Assembly: GCF_958295425.1 (NCBI RefSeq)
Contig: NC_081142.1
Coordinates: 7,520,917 to 7,584,916 of the forward strand
Origin: Solea solea
Taxonomy: Eukaryota > Chordata > Actinopteri > Pleuronectiformes > Soleidae
DNA: 64,000 nucleotides
Direction: 5' to 3'
Under the pieces are notes generated by a model. The model saw only the letters and a program-made list of their open reading frames with translations, was not told where the DNA came from and made no database searches. Shown piece after piece: positions 25,624 through 38,691 of this stretch. Every line of letters begins with the position of its first letter. Position 1 is the first letter of the stretch. The translations under genes were made by a program, and so were the position numbers.

Positions 25624-27912
25624 CTGTGTGTATCGTGCGCATGTGACTCAGCAATGGATAACATGCTTGCTGTAAACGTAGTAATGCATTTTCTTTGATT
25701 ACAGCCCTTTGGAATGTGATGCTCGGCAGCTGCTTTATGTAAATGATGTTTGCGTGAGTATGGTGTATGCATGGGGAGCTTAAGCTGGTACTGGGACATC
25801 TGCCCGCCCCCACTCCCGTCTTCACTCCCTCTTTGGTGATTCTGAGGGCCTCCAGGGCTGGATGGAAGATGAGGGTGTGGGCTGGCGTCAGTCCGTAGGT
25901 GAGTGTGGAGATGAGGGGAGACAGAGGGAGACATCTGCCTGCAGCTCTCAGGAAATCTAAGGGAGGGAATTCCACCCACCATTTCGAGTTTTGCTACGAA
26001 GCAGCAAACAGCAGGGAGCCACCGGCAGACTGCCGGGCTGCTTGGAATTTACACGGATGGGTGGGAGACACAACGCCAACGCGCCACATTGGCAGATGTA
26101 CACACATGTGCACACACACGGAAGTAAACATGTAATCACTGAATCACATAGCGCACACAAACAAACAGAAGCTGCAAATTAAGTCATTGCAGCACGACAG
26201 TGAGGAGCAGAGAATCTAGTGGCTTTTGTAAAAGTGTCATTGAATATGTTTACCCGATGTTAGACCGACTAAAACTGGACGTTTATAAAAAGATGTAAAC
26301 ATGATTGTCCGACTGAAATCTTTACCAAATAACTAAAGTCAAACTAACAAGCCCAGATCATCTTTAGTTAAATTACTACTGCATGAATACGTTCAGACAT
26401 TCGGACTCTGTGCATGAGCAACTGTCCAGACTTTGACCCGAACATAATAGAAAAAGGAAAAGCTGGTACACAGGGGAAAATCCAGGAAGAGGAGACTGGC
26501 AGAGCAGAAATTTATGCTCTGCCAGCTTAAAGAGTTGAATATTTTAAAGTTCATGGATGGTAAGAAGGCTCACAATGGTGCTCAACATGCTAAATTTGAA
26601 ACTGCCAAACACTAATAAGCTAAAGGGGGAAGATTGACACTTCAATAAATCAATTCCCCACTAGTGCTCGTTTCCTGGGACAAGGACAGTAGTCCGTTTT
26701 AGGGTGGGGGAGGTTGTGTGTCCTCAACCATTTAATGAATGTCAACCCTACCATATGCATGCATGCACATTCATATAGGCAATGTTACTACTGTAGGCAC
26801 TTCTTCATTTGCAACATTCAGTGTGAATGCAGAGACAGCAGGCATCAGCCTGTCACAACACCTGCCCTGTCTGCCTCAACACTCCCTCGCAGGATCAGCC
26901 CTGCATAGAGTTCACAGAGGCCTTCACTGTTCCGCCTCAGTGGTTAAGCACAGTTCGGATGCAGCTTAAAATGCCTCAGTGTTATTTAACCTGAAATTCA
27001 AGGACAACACCAGCGTGGACTGCTTTGTTTGATTCAAAACACCGGACAAAAGTTCTCATTGTACAGTGAAGACAAAGAAAAGGGACATCTTGAAAGGAAA
27101 TCTATTTTCAGAGCCATGTTGTATTTTAAAATGGCTTCAATAGTGGTCAACAATAGAGACGTAAAGGTACAAAATAGGGTGCAGAAGTGCTGGCAGTATC
27201 CTCCAAACTTTTTCTGAGGAAGTGATCCCTTAAAACGACGCTTTTATCAACAGAGACTGCCTGCTGATACTTTATAATGACAGTAAAATAACTTGTGAGA
27301 GCACTGCATATAGAGAGGCCATTAAAAATGCTTGATAAATAGCCTCTAATGGGGTTGTAGCTAACAGAAAAAACAGCTTTGTGCTGATCAATTATTTTAA
27401 TGGATACATTAACTTATATGTTTTAATTGTCAATTAAAAACCAAGAACTCAAATGATGCATTGCTCTCCATAATGGCCTTTTAATGAGGTTGGAAATTCA
27501 TATGCCTTTGATTCGTCAGCCCCTTTCAGTGTCAGTCCTATAAATTCAGTAACATTTGAAATGACTCAAGAAATTGTTCGGCAGCGATGGAAAAAACTTA
27601 ATTTTAGGATCGCAGATATCTTGAAATAAAACATATCTCAACATGGATTCATGCATAGTATATACATCTAACATCTAGGGTTCATGAATGGTATTATACT
27701 CAGTGGGCTTGTAATACAGTGTAGGATTAGATACATTACCACCTACATGTTAGATTAACCGCATAGGCAGTGGGGGCGAGGGGATGGCAGGCTAATCTAA
27801 GACCCACTTCCACTCATTCAACTGATATTTTGCACAACCTTATATTATTTGTGCAGGTAGACGGTTATGTTCTTTAGTGCTAAAGATCGCTGCTATTTCT
27901 GGTGTCTGGGTC

Positions 27913-28330
27913 TTACATTACATTACATGTCATTTAGCATTTAAACATTTGGGTACAAACAAGAGCTAGAAGTAAGTAAGTGCTTCAAGTAAGACAAACT
28001 ATAAAGTGCTAGTCATAAGTGCGATGTATATGTAAGTAAGTGCTTTTTTTTTGTCATCGTCATTAGTCGAGGTAGAGTCGAAAGAAATGTGTTTTTAGTC
28101 AGCGGTGGAAGATGTGGGGGCTTTCAGCTGTCTGGATGTCGATGGGGAGCTCATTCCACCATTTGGGTTTGGGAGCTAGGACAGCGAACAGTCTCGAGTT
28201 CTGTGAATGCCTCTGCGATCCTCTCAGTGAGGGGGCAGCAAGCCGGTTTGTCGTCTTTTGTGTTGTGAGGTGTTCGGACGAAGCCATTATTTGTGTCTGG
28301 ATGAGCAGCAGGTTGCTCTATGTGTGAAAT
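27913..28330 (-). mobile_element. L2/CR1-like LINE 3' fragment (reverse transcriptase C terminus)
   Basis: On the minus strand, one frame reads LFAVLAPKPKWWNELPIDIQ then TAESPHIFHR, a TGA stop, then LKTHFFRLYLD. This matches the conserved C-terminal end of L2/CR1-type reverse transcriptases (WNxLPxxIRxAxSxxxFxxxLKTHLF). Downstream, CTAAATGACATGTAATG followed by repeated TAATG is the typical 3' tail of teleost L2-related elements. The TGA falls where Arg or Lys is usual, directly before LKTH, so the frame is broken. Only the 3' end is present, consistent with 5' truncation during insertion. It lies in intron 2 in the same orientation as elavl4. Confidence 0.8.
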
Positions 28331-31300
28331 TAGACAATTGGAGTACTTTGAGAGGTTAATTTTACTTTCCCTTCCCCCTTCATACACACACACACACACT
28401 GGATGGATGAAAGTGAATTTTCAATTTACTGTGCAAATTACATATGGCTACACAAAAGCCAAAATACATGTCATGTATGGATGCAGTGAATTTCCAGGCA
28501 TATAATCAAATATATCAATTTTTTTTATAAACACACTGTGAAGCACATACTATGTGCATACACATTATTTACAATGTGGTAAGCATAGAAAGAAACTCCA
28601 GATATATTCCATACTCCAGATACTTAATTTTGTGCCCCTTTGTTGTATTATGTGACTAAGAGCTGCATTGCAGACATGAAAGTGTCCTCATCTCCTGCTA
28701 TCATCACGTCCAGTGACGGCTCTTTGATCTGAATTGATAGCTACCAAATGACACACATGGCTGAAAGAACCTTGTATTTTACAGTGGACCTTGCTGCAGT
28801 CAGTCTATTGTTCTTAATACTATCCTCTGAGAGTGTGTAGCTATTAGTCAAAGTTAATTTGAACTGCTGACACTATGTTGTCAAAACAGATATTACACTG
28901 TTGGAGTGGGAGCAGAGGCATTCTGCTGTGGTGACACGACTGCCAACTTGTTCAAAATCCATTATATGAACATTGTTTTATTTCTTTCCTGTGTAATCCG
29001 TGAAAAATGAAAGTCCGCCCTCTGATGCCTTTTGTCTTCACCGCTGCGTTGTGGTACGTGAATAGTGGCACCACGGACGTGCCGACAATCGAAACAACTC
29101 TTCGGTATCTCTCGATTGTTTGGATCTAATTGATGAAATAAAATATATATAGAGCGCCGTGCCAAGTCTTAAACTCAAGGCTCGCTTCAAATATTAATGC
29201 TTTTGGCGATGCTTATAGCCCAAAGATAAAAGCTTGTTGTAGTGTAGCAGCAGAAATGGCAAACTAGAAATTAGTGTACTCACTTGGGGCTTTTATTCTC
29301 AATGATGCTATTTGCAGCCATTGCAGAGTCATTTGACCATGGAGTGAATGCCGATTAAACACATTCCCACTGGTGAAAGACCTGTTCAAACCCGGGAGGA
29401 AAGTTTTTATTTTATTTTACAAAAAATAAAGATAAATCTGAATAAAAAAAATATCATCTGTGTGACGGGAGTACGGGACCTTTAAATGCTACGTGTGAAA
29501 CATTCTTACTTGTTCCCACAATCCCACACCTTGTCAGCAGTGGAGTCTGGCTGTCATTTGGAAGTCATGGGAGGACAGAGGAGAAGTTTCAGTGTTCGGG
29601 GATCATCGGAACTACGAGCCGGTGATGCTAACACACCTTGAGAGGACCAACTTCCTCTAGAAACGGCTAATCTGTTCAGTCAGACTTAAATTTAGCAACA
29701 TTTTATGACAAGGAAGAGAGGAATTTTGTCAGAATACACGTGTCACACTCGCTGCTTTCTTCCTATTTTATCCACTGATGTTTTTCCCCTTGCTGCTTGA
29801 GCAACATGGGGTAATGATATTTTTGATGGGCAAGCACTCCCGAACATAATACGATAAGATCCCCCTGTCACCAGCTTCATGTCAAAATACAGTTCTTATC
29901 CTAAAGAGGGTTAAACTGAGAGGGAGTTTGAGTGAGTTTGCAAAAAAGGTGAACACCCAAACGAAGAAATGACTACAATTGTTGTCACAAAACACACTGT
30001 ACATGCAGTAAAATTACAGCATAACAAATGGATGTATTGAACCTGTTTAAATAACAAAATTCATAAACAGAGCCTCGTCCCCCGCACACTCGCATCTACT
30101 AAAGATCCCTCTCCTACTCACTCAACACATCTTTCCCTCCTGGGTTGCCAAGGTAGCAGCCACTGTTGCAGTGAGGAGGCTCCCACTCTCATTTCCCAAG
30201 GCTGCTTCCTCCAACACACACATACACACAAAGACACACACATGCCCGCTTAAAAACTCAGAGTCTCACACACACACACACAAGCCCACAAGCCCACCCC
30301 TTTGTGGTGACTCCCTGAGCCTTGGGGCCAGTGGACTGCAGCCTGCATGTGTGGGCTGCTTGGCTGTGCAGCTGAGAAATACAAGGCGAGCTGACAGACA
30401 GAGAAGCCCCTTGAAGACTTGACTGTCACACCAGGATTGCTGCACCTGCTTGGATTCCTTCTGAGAGCAGAGAGTGAACAGGCCAACAAGACCACAACCA
30501 TCCAGCCCCCCCTGGCCTACTGTTTGGCTTTCTTCTGCGCATTTACAGTGCACTCAAGAGTGGAGGGTCGAAGGGCAAAGAACAAGCCCCAAGGGCCCAT
30601 CCAGCCTCTGGATATGAGGCTGCAACAGGCGACATTCATAACCTCTGTGTGCCTTGTAAAGGGCACACAGAGTGTAATGAGAGGGGACAGACATGGTCTG
30701 AAGTGAGGGTCATGGGAGGAGCAGTGTGTCCAACAAGCTCTCCGGATGTCCAATTCCCAGTCTAGTGCAAAGGCAGGAGGAGGCGATTGAAGGGGGGGGG
30801 AGGGAGAAGTGTTATGGGAATAGAGACGGTACATTATTGGGACCTGGGACTCTGAAACTTTAATGTACGTCTGGCTGCTTGTGTCCGCACGTCTGAGTCT
30901 GGAAGCTCTCTTAATACCTGGCTTTGGAGATGTCAAATCCTTGTTTCATCGCTCTCTCTGTCAGCTTTGTTTACACTATGTGCAACCTTCTGTCTGCTCC
31001 AGGCTTAGATACAGTATTAAGACCGCACCAGATCTCACCTCAGCATGAATTCAGTGAGCATTTGAAAAGTGTGTGATGGTTTGTCACCACATAACATCAT
31101 ACTTAGGTTGGTTAGGTGTTTCGGAGAATGTAGATGAGTCTCATCACAAGACTAACGGAGGAATTATGAGGAGTTTTGTTCCCATCACTGTAGTAATGAT
31201 GTGGAAAAACGGCTTAGCTTGTAATCTGAAGTTCAAAGAGAATCGGCTTTGGTCCCGAGCATCTTCTCAACGTACATGTTTGTAGCAACAAAGAGATGTG

Positions 31301-32823
31301 AGTATACTGAGGTTAACATCTTGAATATTTGATCTGCTCCACGTTCAAGTCACAGAGTTTGTGCCGGAGCTCAGCTGCACTCGTCTGTCCTTGCAAATCA
31401 GGGTTAAATGCATATTTTATGTTTGACATATTTGTGGGTGCACTTGATGTTCCGTAACGACAATGAAACTAATGGAAGTGTGTTGACTAAACCACAGAAG
31501 TGGGCCAAATCCAGCTTCACTGGGATGTTTTTGCACTTGAAGAATGTGAGGAAACCTGTCCCGATGTAAGAAATGGGTCCATAGCGGGATTTCACACAGC
31601 ACTGAATCTGCTGTCTGTCAAAGGTGCTCCAGCTTGAACTACTCCACAGCTGACATCACAGTCCATCTATTTTTCATGGCCAACATCTGCTTGGCTTGCG
31701 ACATTGTCACTACGATTTGCATCAGCTTCCCCAGATTCCATGTATAAAACCAACACATGAACGGTGACTGGAGAAGTGTGCACAACAAGTTTTTGAACAC
31801 AAACTGTTATTACATACTATGATATAAACCACAGAATTATTTCATCCACTTAAACTTTTAACTAATAAGGAAATTCAGGCTCACTCAATTAAAATCCATT
31901 GTATCCTAGATCTGGTGTAATGCCCTGACACTGAATCATTTTCTGTTAAAAAAATGCTTGAGGAGTAAAATCAGACGTCTTTAAACTTAACACGGGAGAG
32001 GAGTGTTGACTTTATGTTTGTGTGAACTGGAAACATAATAGATTATGGACTTTCACTTTATGTTCAGAAAGAGTTTTAATTTGTGATCTTTATGCCACAA
32101 GTGATTTCTGGTAAGCTTTTGGTGTTTAGTGCTAAAGCTCAAGCTCGTTTATAAATGTATTAGATGTTCAGTTGGTAAACCTTCCTGTAAAAATGCAACG
32201 TTTAAGGACAACAGAAAGAACTGAGGAGTTGTTAAATGATTAGTGATTATTTTAAATGATTTAATATGTAAGCCTGATCCTCATCAAAGACCTCCTTCTG
32301 ATTTCTATTATGAGATTACAAAAGGAATATGACAACAAAACATGAGACCATAGTAAAGTCAAATTTACTGGGATGGGAACATGATCCATAATGTTACATG
32401 CAATCTGTTCCGTCCAAATTCTGTTTTGAATAGCTGTATTTATTTATTTTTATTCAAGATGCATGATAACAATTTTTGTCAATCCCGACTTCCTCTGTTG
32501 CTGTGGGACTGAGACATGTATCACTGATGATGATGATGAAATAACCCGTTTTTCTCTGCAAACTAGTAAAAAAAATTGTATATCCTTTGGGTGAAGTGGC
32601 CCTTTAATTATACTCTCTAAACTATAATAGTTATAACTACTAATACCACTACCCCCATACCCAACTCCTCCTCCCTCCCCACTGCAGTCACTTTGTGTTC
32701 CAGCATGAGAAACTATTTTCCTCTCCTCCATGTCATTATGAAAATAAATGCAGTCATTTCTTGAGCAAAAATACAGCTGATTCTGAAAAATGACTTACTA
32801 ACAAGGATCAGTCAATTCCATTA

Positions 32824-32849
32824 TGTGTGTGTGTGTGTGTGTGTGTGTG
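32824..32849. repeat. (TG)13 microsatellite
   Basis: Uninterrupted TG tract in intron 2. Confidence 0.95.
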
Positions 32850-33669
32850 CATATGGGCTTGTGTAAATGTTTGTGAGTGCTGATTCTGTGGTTTGCTTTT
32901 ACATCACGGTAAAAAGTAGCTGCTTTCTCTGCAGCTCAGTTTGAGGGATTTCAGACTGGTAATTTTCAGCATAAACAGACATATGCTTCCTTTAAAGAAA
33001 GAAAAAAACATGTTCATAAAGCACTAGTGCTGCCGTGCACAATGTTTTAAAGCCATCATTTGTGTATGTTGTGTATGTTGTGTTCTCTCTGCCTGGAGGA
33101 CAAACATAAAGGCTGCTACATTATAGGCACTTAATGGAAAGAGCTGCTTAAAATATATCTTCTCTATAAGAGACAGAACATTTGCAGGTGAAGGCCTGGG
33201 GCTTCGGTGCAAGTGTGAGTGTGGGCTGCAGCTAGATGCATGTTAGCTCGCCTTAAATAAAAGATTAACCTGCATGTCCCCGGCGTGTTATGAGAGCACC
33301 AGGCAGAGGCAGCTGTGCAAGCCAGGCAGACAGAAAGGTAGGCAAACAGGCACACAAGTGGGGAGCAAGAAAGACACCCAGAGGTAGTTTTAGTACCAGC
33401 TGCAGTCAGCCAGGGTGACAGACGAAGCCAGAGTGTGGAAGTCTGCCCATACCCTCCCGTGCGTCATGCCATGCCGGCGTCCCTGGAGCTGACAGGAGTA
33501 AGTACACAGGAAGCAGAGAAGACGCTGAAGACCTGTCTGTCTCTGCTGCCTCGGAAAGGCTGACGTGCTCACACCTTGTCAGTAAACACAGCTTAGTCAA
33601 TACTGATGGGTAACACACTGTGAGATACAGTCAAAGAGAGAGTGGCAAGCTTGTTAAAATAGGTGGATT

Positions 33670-33936
33670 CTAAATAATCGGAGAAAAAAAATCATATCGT
33701 AATTCTTTTTTGACACAAATTGCAATTGGGATATAAATGGAAAATTCTGTTGACTCATGTGAAGAGCAAGACTTTTGGGCCAGCGAAATTCTGCAGCGCT
33801 GCAGAATTTCACCATCAAGCTAATTTATCATACATTTTATCTTAATCAAATCCTTTTTGAGGAAGATACTCTTTGATCTTAAGATGTGGTCATATTGAGG
33901 TTTTGATTACTTTGCGATTAATAGTGCAGCCGTATG
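33670..33936. mobile_element. Relic of GGGCTGCACGATT-type short transposable element
   Basis: The right side, read on the minus strand, gives GGCTGCACTATTAATCGCAA, the hallmark terminal sequence of a very abundant teleost non-autonomous element (GGGCTGCACGATTAATCGCA). The left side has AATCGGAG and ATCATATCGTAATTC-type words from the opposite end. No coding frame. The 26-bp palindrome at 33785-33810 lies inside it. Confidence 0.5.
33785..33810. repeat. 26-bp perfect palindrome
   Basis: GAAATTCTGCAGC is followed directly by its exact reverse complement GCTGCAGAATTTC, with no spacer. The flanking bases (C at 33784, A at 33811) do not extend the symmetry. It could extrude as a cruciform. Confidence 0.95.
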
Positions 33937-36083
33937 CTGCATACTCTACAAAAAGCAGTATAACCGCTCTTATTTGTGGTATATGCATTAAAAAGAGGCT
34001 CGAATAATGACTGGCATACTTCACTTTTGTCATGATAAAATACTGACTATTTTCCAAGTATATCTGTAGTAAAATTGAGTGAATTTATTCATATTCTCAA
34101 ACTTGTTCAACATTCTTTGTGTGCTATTCACACGGCATAATAGGATATGAAGGCATAAAGGCAGCGGGGCTTTATTATTCCTATCAAAATGAATAATATG
34201 TAGCTACAGAACTCTAACTATCCAACAGACACATTCAAAAGATTTGTTCTGAAATTTCAGCACTGTAGAAAAATATCTCCCCTCTCTCAAACTTTACTCT
34301 ACTCAGATGTTGTGATAAAAACTGGCAGAAATTGGCTGTTCTTTATGCCAGTGTGCAAATACAGACAAGAAAAGGTACAGGTGTGTGTAGCAGCCTCAAA
34401 ATAAATGGTGTTCTCTCTTTACTCTTCCCACAATCCCTCTCTATCGCTCTCACAAACTAATGATATTAATGATATGAACGTCTGTTAGACAGTATGACGC
34501 CTCTTAATGGATATGCGGATACTTTGTTGGCTTAAAAGTCTGCATGAGGAAACTACACCCATGGGAGAGTGAGACAGGTATACAGCACAGGTATAGAGGA
34601 GATGGAGGGAGGGCAGGATGTATTTAGAAGTTTTTGTGCTGATGCGAAGTCATTAGAGACCTTGTTCAATGCAGAGCGCTGCACTAAATGGTTCAAAAGT
34701 GAGCGGACTAAGAGTCCCCATTAAGGGCTTGAGCAAGTTTATACCAATTCTGTTTGTTTTTAAAGTCTCTCCAAATATGTGCTGTTAGCTTGGTACCTCA
34801 CTGCTGCTGCGTGGCAAATCACACTTAAGGGGAAAATCGGGTGGTGAGGGAGCACGGTGATGGAGATGATGATAGCATTTGGTATCAGAGTGTTATTTTT
34901 GTACACACTCTGCTCCATTATCCTGGTGTATCTGACGCTCAGGCTCCATTTTGTGGCTCATTATGAAGGAAGAGGAAGATGGTTCTGAAGTGGAACCACA
35001 GAGCTGCAGATATGTGCTCAAAACAACACAAGACGATAGGAGCGGCCGGACCAGTGGTCATCTCTGCTGTACAGTCGGCCTTTACTTTAATTCAATCTGT
35101 TACAGGAAATCGAACTCTATGATTTTACAACTCTGTATGTGAATGTTTACTCTCTTCGCTTTGCTGCGATCCAAGAATGGCTTGGTGATCTCAACTGCCT
35201 GGTTAATGAGATTATCAGGAGAAGAGTGTCAGTAAGTAGGATCTAAAATGAAAGCCATTATGGAGCATTATCACAGGGCTGCATCCCCCCCTCCCTCCCC
35301 GCAATCCATCTGCTCTATGGCCACCCACGCAGCCACTATGCCCAGATTATAGCCACGATTAGCAACGCGGAGTGCTGCTTAATTTAAACACCTCTGGAGA
35401 ACATGTGGCACTTTGCTGCGTTGCTGTGTTGCAGCTCTTTGACACACACACACACACCGAAGGCAGGGCTGTATTTCTTTTTGTGGAAAATGAGGAATGT
35501 GTGTTATACATTTGGAGGGATGCAACACCATGGGTTCATGTGTGAATGATTCATTTTCAATTCTTTACATGTGGGACTAGATTTAATGCAACGTTTACAT
35601 CCAAGCAGTTGTATCTACACTGTCACTTGGATACAATTGTCAGTTCATCTGAAACTCAGTGAGAGGGTTAGGTATGGGCCGAAGAGGAAATCGCTAACTT
35701 CATACTTGGGGAGTTTATACAGGAATTCGTTTTTCACATTTTCAGACATTTTCAGGCATTTTTTAAGAAATATTGCAGAGATCATTAATGGAAAGTTACT
35801 TTTATGGACCAACCAACTAATTGGTTAATATACATATAAAGTATTTTCCCCCTGTAGTCTTTGATTGGAGGAATTGTCTTTGGAACCGCCAGGATTGCAC
35901 ATTATACTACTGACTTAACTGGGTGATTTTCATATTTTTCAATAGTGCTCTGTATATACTGAATGTAAAATGTTTGATATCTTTTGCTTGTAATGATTAC
36001 TGAATTACAAGCAGATCATATTCCCAGTTCAGGAAAAGTTGAGAATCTTGGGCACAACAAGGAACAACACTTAACTTATCTTA

Positions 36084-36482
<399 letters not shown>

Positions 36483-37143
36483 TCAAGACTTTTCCAAAAT
36501 TACTTTTCTAAAAGCATGACTTTGTTGCAGTGAGGCAGATAAACAGTGTGAATGAAAATTAGTTTTAAAAGCCTTTTATCCAGATATTGCAGAAACACAT
36601 TTAAAATGTTTTAAATAAGCTTTGCTCATGCAGATGTAGCACATGTGTTGGTACTACTTTATAAAACACTTTTGCCATTCATAGATAGAGGGATTCAAAT
36701 GTTATAACAGCAGAGAAAAATAATGCAAAGTTTCCACATCCCTGTTCTCTGACGTCTGATTACTCAGAACATTTTGTTACGGAGTAGTTTAGGCTGATAT
36801 GACTCTATATTAGTCTCAGTCAAATCAGGAAAGCTGCGTTATAGCAATAATCAGTGTGATTGATTACATCTTATATCACAATGTCATGCATTATCAGCCT
36901 TTAATCTTAACATTAAAACATTGCTTAACAGTATGTGGCATAACAGACACAACATAGAGTGAATAAAACTGTACACACTTCGTGACACATCTCTGAATGC
37001 AGAAATAAACATGACTAATATGATACACGGAAGATAAAATGACAAAATATTCATGAGAACCGTCAGTGCATTGCTCTGTGACGGGTACTGAGGTTTGTGG
37101 GAGGGGACAGCGTCAGGGGGAGCTGTTCAGTTCGTAATCTCAG

Positions 37144-37249
<106 letters not shown>

Positions 37250-37380
37250 ACAGACAGAAGTTTGTGTTTTTCATATCTGGCTCCACAGAGCATCTCAGGA
37301 TCAAAGTGTTCACGAAAGAACTGTGAGCTTTGGTGCAAGTGTGAGAAAACAGCAAGGAGAAGGTGAGAAGGAGTGAGAGT

Positions 37381-37417
37381 CAAAATGTCTCTCCTCAGGA
37401 GGAGGAGAGACATTTTG
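37381..37417. repeat. Perfect inverted repeat, 16-bp arms, 5-nt loop
   Basis: Left arm CAAAATGTCTCTCCTC (37381-37396), loop AGGAG, right arm GAGGAGAGACATTTTG (37402-37417). The arms are exact reverse complements. It is transcribed within intron 1 of elavl4 and lies 134 nt from the CAG repeat. It is shorter than a typical pre-miRNA stem. Confidence 0.95.
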
Positions 37418-38620
37418 GTTGCACTTTGCTTCTCTACCACAGCACATTGATACTTATTTAAAACAAACGCTTATTCAGAGTGAACATTTCACTCCGACAA
37501 AAGGAACGTGTGAAGTGAAATTATTCATACATCTACATATAAATTGTTTTTCTTATCAAATCAATGGCTTTTGTGTGTGAGGGGAGACAATGGTAAAATA
37601 TGACAAGAATAAAACCAAGGACTAAATGGTAGTAAGACAAAATAAAGAAGAAAGAAGATGGCGGTACTGTTCTAAAAGCATAGACTGTATCATTCTATTC
37701 TGATGCTTGGCCAAGCAGAGGACCATAAAGTGACTGCTGATGTATTATTCAATTTTTCAATTTATCCTTTTAGTAACTGCAGTTTCACCTTGTACTGATA
37801 TTATATCCCATGATCCCTGTCTAATATCTATATATTGTTGTTGTTTGTACCATTTATGTTTCTAATGCTTCCTAAATTGCTGATGAACTGCAAAAACAGA
37901 ACATCCACGTCCCTGCCCATTTAAACACTGCCAGTGATGTTGCTCAACTGTAATGACCTAACTTGCTGAAATCCAATTTAAGATGCAAAATTTCTTTCAT
38001 CTGTATCAATCTTTTTTTTTTCTTTTTTTCTTTTTTTAAGTCATCACTCCGCTCTCTCCCTTTCCGCTGCTCAACCATTCAGCTCTGGATCTATTTTTAA
38101 CTCTTCCAAAGTACACGCAGACAGGCTGCACTTGGAAGCAGTGCTGGTTTTAGCAAAGGAGAAATGGCACGAGTCATGATTCACTCTATTTCTGGATTAT
38201 CAAAAGAATGGACCTGTGGTCTAATTATATATCTCAAAATCTCCCAGTTTGTCCAAAAGTAGTTTTCAAAAAAAACCAAAACATGTCATTTACAACATAC
38301 TTCTCCACCAATATTTAAATCAATATCAGGGTTATTCTCCCTATTGTCTTTAGCTGTTATTCAGTTAGTATTGAATACTAAATGTATTCAGAACAGAAAC
38401 ACTATCTCCATGATATTTATGATGCAGCGTAAATGTGACATTGTAGGGTGACGACTTATATTACTAGGTTTACCTGCTAGTAATCGACTTCTGTATAGGA
38501 CTATTAACTCTGTTATTACGTTCTTTCATCTATATGTTTAAGAGGCGGCAATGAAATGTTTACTCTGCAGGCACACACACACACACTCTGTGGTGGGTGT
38601 ATGGAATGGAAGAGCATATT

Positions 38621-38633
38621 CTCTCTCTCTCTC

Positions 38634-38683
<50 letters not shown>

Positions 38684-38691
38684 TCTCCCTC
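38621..38691. repeat. (CT)n microsatellite with GT interruptions
   Basis: About 70 bases of CT with three CTGT interruptions. On the gene strand it is GA-rich. Confidence 0.95.

Noticed and set aside
25514..25982. Two overlapping 153-codon minus-strand frames
   Set aside because: Each runs through the GT microsatellite as a Thr-His repeat, and the rest has no recognisable domain. They overlap each other in different frames inside an intron.
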